NCBI GenBank assembly: GCA_903833025.1
Contig: CAILDT010000045.1
Location: forward strand, 1 to 8,490
DNA length: 8,490 nt
Reading direction: 5' to 3'
DNA from: an uncultured Bacteroidota bacterium
GTDB lineage: Bacteria > Bacteroidota > Bacteroidia > 2-12-FULL-35-15
The first letter of the stretch is position 1. The number at the start of each line of letters is the position of its first letter. The translations under genes were made by a program, and so were the position numbers. Under the pieces are notes generated by a model, which searched no databases, was not told the DNA's origin, and was given only the letters and a program-made list of their open reading frames with translations. Positions 1 to 5,616 of this stretch are shown piece after piece.

Positions 1-105
1 ATTATTAAAGAAAAAAAGATACCGCGTGTGGGCGGGTGAAATGGTGCGATGAAATGGGATGGTGATGCTTCAAAAAATAATGGTTAATGGATAATTGACA
101 ATGGT
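1..105. other. Left-edge non-coding stretch, ATGG-rich
   Basis: No gene can be supported here. Forward frames from the left edge stop at 37-39 (frame 1), 50-52 (frame 2) and 6-8 (frame 3), so at most a few C-terminal codons of an upstream gene could be present. The stretch contains six ATGG words (at 41, 54, 59, 80, 87 and 101) and a low-complexity run around 78-105 in which ATGGTTA occurs twice around an ATAATTGACA core. No hairpin terminator is evident. Confidence 0.5.
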
Positions 106-113
106 TATATTTG
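106..113 (+). promoter_or_regulatory. Candidate Bacteroidota -7 element (TATATTTG)
   Basis: TATATTTG matches TAnnTTTG, the -7 consensus known for the primary sigma factor of Bacteroidota. The following bases (GCGCAAAA) resemble those after the strong promoter at 2163-2170 (TATATTTG then TGCAACAAAA). I see no TTG/TTTG -33 box at the expected 19-21 bp upstream, so this is only a candidate. If it is real, transcription would start near 120, after the TTG codon at 111 that otherwise opens the glycosyltransferase frame. Confidence 0.4.
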
Positions 114-1325
114 CGCAAAATTGTGATTGTGGAAGAGAAAAAATTAAATATTCTGTTTTTATCGAGTTGGTATCCCAATAGATTGTTTCCGGCGTTGGGC
201 AATTATGTGCAGAAACACGCTGAATGTGTGGCGATGAAAGCTAATGTGGCTGCGCTTTTTGTGTGTTCGGATATTGATTGTGAAGGTAAATATGAAATAG
301 AAGAAGAAACGATAAATGGAATTTATACCGTAAAAGTTTATTATAAAAAAGTAAGGCATCGGTTTCCGGTGGTTTCGCATTTTCTGCGGATGAATCGTTA
401 TTTCAAAGGGCATTTTGAGGGATTGAAATTAATTAATAAAAATTTTGGGAAGGTTGATTTAATACACGAAAACGTTTTATATCCGGCAGGGATTATTTGT
501 TGGTATTTGAAAAAATTTAAAAACATACCTTATATATGTACCGAACATTCGACAAAATATTTATCATCAAAAAATATTGAATTGGGTTTTGCGGAGAAAA
601 AACTTTTGGCGATGATTGCAAAAAATGCAAGTTGTATTACCCCTGTATCAGCTAATTTGAGAGATGCGATGATTGAAAAAGGAATGAAAGGAGATTATGA
701 GATTGTTTATAATGTGGTGGATACAAAATTGTTTTTTCGTGAAAAAGATAAAATAAAACGAGGGAAAATAAAATTGTTACACATTTCTACGTTGGATGAT
801 GCGCAAAAAAATATATCGGGAATGTTGCGTGTTACAAAGCAATTAGCCGAGTTGAGAAATGATTTTGAGTTTCATTTTATTGGCGATGGTGATAAAACAC
901 AACATATTAAAAAGGCAATACGGTTAGGAATTTATAATACGTTTGCTTTTTTTGAAGGAACAAAAACAACAATGGAAGTGGCAGCAATAATGAGAGATTC
1001 GGACTGTTTTGTGATGTTTAGCAATTACGAAAATTTGCCAGTAGTAATTGTGGAAGCGTTGGCAAGTGGCATTCCGGTGGTTTCTTCAAATGTTGGCGGA
1101 ATAGGAGAGCATATAACAGAAAGGTTTGGAACGCTTGTAAAACAAATGGATGAAGAAGGATTGTTAATTGCATTAAATAATGTGATTGATGATGTGAAAG
1201 CAGAGAAATATGATGCGGAACTATTAAGTAATTATGCAAATGATAATTTTAGTTATGAAAATGTTTGTGAACGATTTCATAGTATTTATTACAGAGTATT
1301 AAACACCAAAAAACCAAATGAGTAA
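111..1325 (+). CDS. Glycosyltransferase, GT4 family (GT-B fold)
   Basis: Cytoplasmic or membrane-associated retaining glycosyltransferase that would add a sugar from an activated donor to a growing surface glycan; donor and acceptor cannot be told from sequence. The N-terminal Rossmann half (about 12-200) opens with LFLSSWYPNRLFPALGN and contains IHENVLYPAG (118-127) and TEHS (144-147). The donor-binding half (about 220-400) has the STLDDAQKN segment (226-234) and the GT4 EX7E motif, E307 and E315 in ENLPVVIVE, followed by ALASGIPVV and NVGG. The length of 404 aa is normal for the family. The start is uncertain: there is no in-frame ATG; TTG 111 is the longest choice and GTG 123 or GTG 129 are alternatives. 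Homology begins only around residue 12, so any of these gives a complete enzyme. Its end overlaps the methyltransferase start by 8 bases. The family call is firm, the substrate unknown. Confidence 0.9.
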   Translation: MRKIVIVEEKKLNILFLSSWYPNRLFPALGNYVQKHAECVAMKANVAALFVCSDIDCEGKYEIEEETINGIYTVKVYYKKVRHRFPVVSHFLRMNRYFKGHFEGLKLINKNFGKVDLIHENVLYPAGIICWYLKKFKNIPYICTEHSTKYLSSKNIELGFAEKKLLAMIAKNASCITPVSANLRDAMIEKGMKGDYEIVYNVVDTKLFFREKDKIKRGKIKLLHISTLDDAQKNISGMLRVTKQLAELRNDFEFHFIGDGDKTQHIKKAIRLGIYNTFAFFEGTKTTMEVAAIMRDSDCFVMFSNYENLPVVIVEALASGIPVVSSNVGGIGEHITERFGTLVKQMDEEGLLIALNNVIDDVKAEKYDAELLSNYANDNFSYENVCERFHSIYYRVLNTKKPNE

Positions 1326-2124
1326 ATTATCTAAGCTTTTAAAAGCATTGAATTTAATAGTAAAGCAACCATCATTGCTTAATAAAATTATTGACGATGC
1401 AAATGTAAATAAGCAAGAAGTGATTGCAAAATATAATTTACCTAACGGATTAAAAACAATTAATATTGTTGATTTGCTCGCTGATTTTAATGAAACAGTA
1501 GAACCGTTTTGTGCTTTGGATGGTGGCTCCACTCCTATTGATTTGGCAATGTTAAAAGGTTTGGCAAAAAGCAAAACAGATTGCAATTATTTTGAAATAG
1601 GTACGTGGCGTGGCGAAAGTGTTGCCAATGTGGCAAGTGTAGCAAAGCATTGTGTTACGCTTAATTTATCGGATGAAGATTTATTGAAGATGGGAATGGA
1701 TAAAAAATATGTGGGCTTGCATCGTTTCTTTTCAAAGGATTTAAAAAATGTAACTCACATAGAAGGAAATTCGCAAACATTTGATTTCACTACCTATTAT
1801 AAACAGTTTGATTTAATTTTTATTGATGGCGACCACCATTATGAAAGTGTGAAAAATGATACCATTAACGCATTCAAACTTTTAAAAGAGGATAGTTCTA
1901 TCATTGTTTGGCACGATTACGGAAACAATCCTGACGATGTGAGATGGGATGTGTTGAAAGGGATATTGGATGGAACACCGGCTGATAAACAAAAATATGT
2001 TTATCGTGTGTCAAATACTTTATGCGCTATATATACTACGCAAGCTATACAATCAAAGTATTTAATCCCCTACTCTACTCCCGATAAGTTTTTTTCTATC
2101 TCGGTGAAATCAAAATCTATCTAA
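1318..2124 (+). CDS. Class I SAM-dependent methyltransferase (Methyltransf_24-like)
   Basis: A 268-aa cytoplasmic enzyme expected to transfer a methyl group from S-adenosylmethionine; members of this group in glycan loci often modify sugars or sugar-linked groups. The SAM-binding motif I is visible as YFEIGTWRGES (91-101), with E93, G95 and G99 in the glycine-rich loop. FDLIFIDGDHHYESVKND (164-181) carries the acidic D170/D172 and His pair typical of Methyltransf_24, and WHDYGN (198-203) is the usual post-motif element that can help bind a metal or substrate. Residues 1-85 are a helical N-terminal extension without recognisable motifs. The ATG lies inside the last codons of the glycosyltransferase (ATGAGTAA), implying translational coupling and shared transcription. 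There is no strong terminator after it, only an AT-rich imperfect palindrome around 2124-2142. O-methylation of a glycan is an inference from the neighbour; the acceptor is unknown. Confidence 0.85.
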   Translation: MSKLSKLLKALNLIVKQPSLLNKIIDDANVNKQEVIAKYNLPNGLKTINIVDLLADFNETVEPFCALDGGSTPIDLAMLKGLAKSKTDCNYFEIGTWRGESVANVASVAKHCVTLNLSDEDLLKMGMDKKYVGLHRFFSKDLKNVTHIEGNSQTFDFTTYYKQFDLIFIDGDHHYESVKNDTINAFKLLKEDSSIIVWHDYGNNPDDVRWDVLKGILDGTPADKQKYVYRVSNTLCAIYTTQAIQSKYLIPYSTPDKFFSISVKSKSI

Positions 2125-2138
2125 AAAATAAATTAATT

Positions 2139-2170
2139 TTTGTTTTGCGTATATGATTTATATATATTTG
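2139..2170 (+). promoter_or_regulatory. Bacteroidota-type promoter for the secreted Asp-box protein
   Basis: TTTG at 2139-2142 and TATATTTG at 2163-2170 are separated by 20 bp, matching the -33/-7 arrangement (TTTG, 19-21 bp, TAnnTTTG) established for Bacteroidota. Transcription would start near 2177, giving a leader of about 37 bases that is A/T-rich and has no Shine-Dalgarno sequence before ATG 2214, as is normal in this phylum. A second TTTTG (2143-2147) is only 15 bp from the -7 box and fits less well. Confidence 0.75.
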
Positions 2171-2213
2171 TGCAACAAAATAATTAACACTTAACTTTAA
2201 ATTTATTAATGCT

Positions 2214-4235
2214 ATGAAAAAACATTTACTATTAGGAATTGCAGTTGTTGCCGGAGTTGTTGCTTTCGGACAAAACTCATCAACAGTGCATACCTCAATC
2301 ACACCGCAAAAAATTAACCCTATTGCCGCAAAAGTTGCTTTGCCGATTCAAAAATTCAATCAATTGGGAGGTCCTAATACATTTGAATCAGTAGTTTATG
2401 GGGCACAACAATTTCAAAACCGCCCAAAAGTATGGGGACCAGCAGTTCGCATTGGTGGTACAGGTTACCAACTACAAACTAACTCTTCTATTTGTAATAG
2501 AATTGTCCGTCCAACAGATTCAACCATTTCGGCAACTTGGACAATGTCACAATTGTTAGTTACTCCTTGGGCTGACAGAGGAACAGGTTATAACTATTTT
2601 AATGGCTCTGCTTGGTCACTTGGTTCAGGTTCAGGCGGTGGACCAACAGCTAGAATAGAAAGTGTAAGATGCGGATTTACTAATATTGGTTATACAAATA
2701 CTGGAGAAGAAATTATTGTTAGTCACGAAGCACCCTCAGGTGGTGGTTTAGGTTATCTTCACGTTGACCAACGCCCAGCAGTAGGAACAGGAACTTGGAC
2801 AGAATCTGCTTTAGGTTTTTCTGACGTATGGGCACGTATGGCAGTTGGCGGTGCTAATGGACACACGATACACGTAATATCCAGCTCAGGGCTTGGTGGC
2901 GGAACTGCACTTATTACTTACCACGGACAAACTGGTGCGATTGATTATTCTCGCTCTTTAGATGGCGGAAATACTTGGGATTTACAACGTACTATTATTC
3001 CTTGTTTAGACTCTTCTCACTATTTAGGTTTCGGTGGGGATTCATATTCAATAGATGCAAAAGGAGATACAATTGCAATTGTTGCTGGTGGTTTTGATGT
3101 TGACGTAGTGCTTGCGAAATCTTATGATAACGGTAATACTTGGACAAGCACAGTTGTAAAAAGATTCCCAATACCGATGTATAATGGAGCTACAATGGTT
3201 ACAGATACAACTAATCCGGTAGGAGGAACAAACATAGATACACTTGAATCGAACGATGCTTCAGTAGAAGTTTTGTTGGATAACAATGGAATGGCGCACG
3301 TATGGTATGGCCGAATGAGAGTTTCGGAAGCTGCGGGTGGAACTGCAATGTCGTATTTCCCAGCTACTGATGGTTTAATGTATTGGAACGAAAGTATGGG
3401 TACTTCACAACCAGTAATGATTGCTGCTGTTAAAGATTTAAGTTATCCTGGACATCCACTTGATTCAGTTATTAATATTGACTTCTGTAACACTGCAGGT
3501 TGTACCTTATTAGGATTTGGAACGTATCAAGTATCTTTAACTTCCTTCCCAAGTGCAGGTACTGACCCACAAGGCAGACTTTACCTTGCTTACGGAAGTA
3601 TTTATGAAGGCGTTACAGAACAAGGAAATGAAATACCAACTCATAATACAGGAGCTAATCCACCATCTGTAAGTTACCGTCACACTTATTTAATGCGTTC
3701 TGATGATAATGGAGCAACTTGGTGTACTCCAATTGACTTGTCAGACCCTGAAACAACATATACAGGAACGTACGATTATATTGAAGGTGTTTACGGTGCA
3801 GTTGCAAAACATAATAATGGATTTGTCCATTTAATTAATCAGCAGGATAACAGCCCAGGGCACGGTGTTGCTGGTAGTGGTACTAATCCTGACACACAAA
3901 CTAATGCTGCTGATATTTTGTATTACAAAATTCCAGTTGATGACTTAGCTTGTAATACTGGAGTTAACGATAAATATAAAAATGATAACTCCATTAGTTT
4001 ATACCCTAACCCTGCTACAAATTCAGTTAACTTAAAATTTAATGTAACTAAAAACACAAAAGCATTAGTTAAAGTTTACAATGTAATGGGGCAGCAGGTT
4101 GCAAGTTTCGATAATCAATCAATCACTAATGGAAGTATTTTAACTATTGATGTAGCAAAATACACTAAAGGAATTTATTTTGTGAATTCGGTAATAGATG
4201 GTAAAACATTTTCGCATAAGTTAATAGTAGAATAA
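2214..4235 (+). CDS. Secreted Asp-box (BNR-like) protein with T9SS type A sorting domain
   Basis: A 673-aa exported protein. It has a Sec signal peptide (K2-K3, hydrophobic core 5-18, likely cleavage after AFG19 before Q20), a long Gly/Ser/Thr-rich middle, and a C-terminal T9SS type A domain (about 593-673) starting SLYPNPATNSV, with VKVYNVMGQQV and KGIYFV and ending KLIVE. Such tails direct cargo through the type IX machinery and are removed on surface attachment or release. Three Asp boxes (SxDxGxxW) are clear: SLDGGNTW 248-255, SYDNGNTW 303-310 and SDDNGATW 496-503, which points to a sialidase-type beta-propeller. NRIVRP (95-100) sits where sialidases carry an Arg-Ile-Pro strand, but the canonical triad cannot be confirmed, so I do not call an enzyme. 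It has its own promoter and terminator, so it is probably a single-gene unit. Role unknown; carbohydrate binding or hydrolysis at the cell surface is a guess from the fold. Confidence 0.88.
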   Translation: MKKHLLLGIAVVAGVVAFGQNSSTVHTSITPQKINPIAAKVALPIQKFNQLGGPNTFESVVYGAQQFQNRPKVWGPAVRIGGTGYQLQTNSSICNRIVRPTDSTISATWTMSQLLVTPWADRGTGYNYFNGSAWSLGSGSGGGPTARIESVRCGFTNIGYTNTGEEIIVSHEAPSGGGLGYLHVDQRPAVGTGTWTESALGFSDVWARMAVGGANGHTIHVISSSGLGGGTALITYHGQTGAIDYSRSLDGGNTWDLQRTIIPCLDSSHYLGFGGDSYSIDAKGDTIAIVAGGFDVDVVLAKSYDNGNTWTSTVVKRFPIPMYNGATMVTDTTNPVGGTNIDTLESNDASVEVLLDNNGMAHVWYGRMRVSEAAGGTAMSYFPATDGLMYWNESMGTSQPVMIAAVKDLSYPGHPLDSVINIDFCNTAGCTLLGFGTYQVSLTSFPSAGTDPQGRLYLAYGSIYEGVTEQGNEIPTHNTGANPPSVSYRHTYLMRSDDNGATWCTPIDLSDPETTYTGTYDYIEGVYGAVAKHNNGFVHLINQQDNSPGHGVAGSGTNPDTQTNAADILYYKIPVDDLACNTGVNDKYKNDNSISLYPNPATNSVNLKFNVTKNTKALVKVYNVMGQQVASFDNQSITNGSILTIDVAKYTKGIYFVNSVIDGKTFSHKLIVE

Positions 4236-4251
4236 ATTAAACAACATAAAA

Positions 4252-4280
4252 ACTCCGATAATTTTATCGGAGTTTTTTTT
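4252..4280 (+). terminator. Intrinsic terminator after the T9SS cargo gene
   Basis: ACTCCGATAA (4252-4261) pairs perfectly with TTATCGGAGT (4264-4273). The innermost A-T pairs probably open to give an 8-bp stem with a six-base loop. A run of eight T (4273-4280) follows on the + strand. It lies 17 bases after the stop codon at 4235. The A run on the left side is short (4248-4252), so termination on the - strand is less likely. Confidence 0.9.
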
Positions 4281-4308
4281 GCTCTTTACTTTTTAATAAA
4301 AAAATAAA

Positions 4309-4719
4309 ATGCTTAGAAACGTACTTTCAGTAATAACAGGGTTGGTAATTTGTTTCATTCTAATTTTAGTTGGGGAAACATTTATTCACGACCACCTCGT
4401 TTCTTTTCCATCAACCATAAAATCGTCGGAGGAATTAAAAACGTTTATTAATACAGCCCCTGCAATTCTCCATATTTATATTCTGCTCAATTATGCCTTC
4501 ACCACTTTTATAGGAGGTATTTGTACCTCGTTGATTGCAAGCACAAAAAAAATATCGAAAGCGGTAACCCTTGGTGGTATATTAACTGGTATGGGTGTTT
4601 TAAACCTTAGTAACGTTGGGCATCCTACTTGGGTAATTATTTGCGGATTGTTTGCTTTCCTTCCTTTCGCCTGGTTTGGTGGGCTTATTGGAACGAAATT
4701 ATCCACTAAAAAGCAGTAA
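4309..4719 (+). CDS. Small four-helix inner-membrane protein, function unknown
   Basis: A 136-aa hydrophobic protein with four predicted membrane segments at about 4-23, 52-77, 84-102 and 107-129. A polar loop (24-50) between the first two segments contains HDHL and an SSEELK stretch. GVLNLSNVGHPTW and the C-terminal AWFGGLIGTKL resemble small uncharacterised membrane proteins common in Bacteroidota, which share an AWxGG-type end; this is recall of family appearance, not a search. No catalytic or transport motif is visible. ATG 4309 lies 28 bases after the T-run of the preceding terminator. No TAnnTTTG box fits into that gap, so its transcription may depend on read-through or on an unrecognised promoter. 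It converges on lolA, with a 21-bp repeat tract starting at its stop codon. I am sure it is coding but cannot assign a function. Confidence 0.8.
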   Translation: MLRNVLSVITGLVICFILILVGETFIHDHLVSFPSTIKSSEELKTFINTAPAILHIYILLNYAFTTFIGGICTSLIASTKKISKAVTLGGILTGMGVLNLSNVGHPTWVIICGLFAFLPFAWFGGLIGTKLSTKKQ

Positions 4720-4799
4720 AAGCCTTTCTTCCCGAAAAGAGATATCTTCTTACCAAAAAGAAACATCTTTTCATCAGAAAGGTATATCTTTCTGAAAAG
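4719..4799 (-). repeat. Degenerate 21-bp tandem repeat, heptad-coding on the - strand
   Basis: Read on the - strand there are four head-to-tail units beginning with CTT: 4799-4782 (18 bp), 4781-4761, 4760-4740 and 4739-4719 (21 bp each). The consensus is close to CTTTTnGGnAAGAAGATATCT. Every unit is a multiple of three, so one frame reads LFRKIY, LSDEKMF, LFGKKIS, LFGKKGF. That frame is closed upstream by a stop at 4811-4809 and has only a GTG start, and downstream it runs antisense into the membrane-protein gene, so it is not called as a gene. The tract fills the space between the convergent membrane-protein gene and the lolA terminator. Confidence 0.6.
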
Positions 4800-4831
4800 C
4801 ACACACTTTTAAGAACCACAATTTAAGAAAT

Positions 4832-4867
4832 AAAAAAATCGCCCCTCACAAAAAGTGAAAGGCGATT
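4832..4867 (-). terminator. Intrinsic terminator of lolA
   Basis: In - strand RNA, positions 4867-4855 (AAUCGCCUUUCAC) pair with 4849-4837 (GUGAGGGGCGAUU) around a UUUUU loop, giving a 13-bp stem that includes two U-G wobble pairs. The A7 run at 4832-4838 becomes a U7 tail. On the + strand the same two positions would be C-A mismatches, so the hairpin is built for lolA, which ends at 4884. It could still act weakly on + strand transcripts from the membrane-protein gene, but it has no U-tract in that direction. Confidence 0.88.
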
Positions 4868-4883
4868 AATAAAATATAGCATT

Positions 4884-5522
4884 TTATCTCAAATCCTCCA
4901 CCGAAACTCCCGGATGCGCTTTTGTGTTAAAAGTAAAATAGGTATCAGGAATAGCAGTATTTGGCTCAAATGTTTTTATAGTATAGGTTTGAGAAGAGCC
5001 ATCCTTCATCATCATTTTTACAGAAGAAATTTGCTTTTTTGTTTTATCTACATACAATTTAGCGGTATGAAACTTTTTCTTGTCAGGATTTTCAGGAAAT
5101 AAACTGATAGTTTGCATAAGTGCATCTTCGCCTTCAAATTTATATTTATACCCTTTTTCGTAAATCGTAAAAATAGTGGACGGATTTACCGCATCATCCC
5201 CACCCGTTTCCATATCCTTTACCTGCACCTCGTTTGCATCCTTTATAAAATCCCAAACTATTTTTCCGTCGCAATATATTTCGTGTCCTGGTATCTCCAA
5301 TTTATACTTTGTTCCTTTGGTAGTTATTTTTCCATTTTGAGTGTCTTTGGATTTATCTTTCTTTTCATTAACAAATGAAAACTCTGCTTTGATGGTAGTG
5401 TAAGCCTTTGTTTTGGCACTCAATTCATCTAATATTTTTTTTGCCTGCGGATCGGTTTGCGAATTTGAATTTAAAAAACTCACCACTAATAACACTGCAA
5501 CACTCCATTTTTTAATAACCAT
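4884..5522 (-). CDS. lolA: Outer-membrane lipoprotein carrier protein LolA
   Basis: Periplasmic carrier that accepts lipoproteins from the inner-membrane LolCDE-type release complex and shuttles them to the outer membrane. At 212 aa it has the usual family length. A Sec signal peptide spans about 1-21 (K4-K5, hydrophobic 8-17, then SNSQ). The mature part shows the LolA pattern: AKKILDELSAKTKAYTTIKAEFSF (27-50), the strand EIYCDGKIVWDF (81-92), NPSTIFTIYEKGYKYKFEGE (113-132), KLYVDK (155-160), and the C-terminal AHPGVSVEDLR that I associate with Bacteroidota members. C84 is the only cysteine, so no disulfide is expected. It lies 94 bases downstream of ftsK on the same strand and has its own strong terminator. 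ftsK followed by lolA is also the gene order in E. coli, which supports the call. Read-through from ftsK is plausible, with possibly a weak promoter in the gap. Confidence 0.9.
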   Translation of the reverse strand: MVIKKWSVAVLLVVSFLNSNSQTDPQAKKILDELSAKTKAYTTIKAEFSFVNEKKDKSKDTQNGKITTKGTKYKLEIPGHEIYCDGKIVWDFIKDANEVQVKDMETGGDDAVNPSTIFTIYEKGYKYKFEGEDALMQTISLFPENPDKKKFHTAKLYVDKTKKQISSVKMMMKDGSSQTYTIKTFEPNTAIPDTYFTFNTKAHPGVSVEDLR

Positions 5523-5616
5523 TTTACTTTATTTTTATAAATTATTATTTTAAATTATTTTCTCGCTTCGCTCAGAAGACAAACTAAACTTATCATCCAG
5601 CACATTTAAAAAAAAA
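5523..5616 (-). other. ftsK-lolA spacer with weak promoter-like box
   Basis: This 94-bp AT-rich gap holds no hairpin followed by a T-run, so ftsK transcripts can probably continue into lolA. Read on the - strand, TTAGTTTG at 5587-5580 is one base from the TAnnTTTG -7 consensus and would start RNA about 50 bases before the lolA ATG, but no TTTG -33 partner is seen. CTCGCTTCGCTC (5562-5573) is the only GC-richer patch; its - strand contains GCGAAGC. Confidence 0.35.

Noticed and set aside
1..52. Possible C-terminal tail of an upstream + strand gene (frame 2 open to a TGA at 50-52)
   Set aside because: Sixteen codons with no recognisable motif cannot be told from chance, and frame 1 is also open for twelve codons.
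101..181. ATG-initiated 26-codon frame overlapping the glycosyltransferase start (possible leader peptide)
   Set aside because: Its ATG lies upstream of the likely transcription start if the -7 box at 106 is real, and its peptide shows no regulatory pattern such as codon runs.
5..202. 65-codon - strand open frame at the left edge
   Set aside because: It overlaps the glycosyltransferase N-terminus antisense, is His/Phe/Ser-rich and matches no family I know.
2124..2142. AT-only imperfect palindrome after the methyltransferase as a terminator
   Set aside because: There is no GC in the stem and mismatches in the arms; the stability is too low to call.
4491..4802. 103-codon - strand frame including the LFGKKIS heptads
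   Set aside because: It starts at GTG, and most of it is antisense to the membrane-protein gene with a composition typical of a shadow frame. Only the repeat part is of interest, and it is listed as a repeat.
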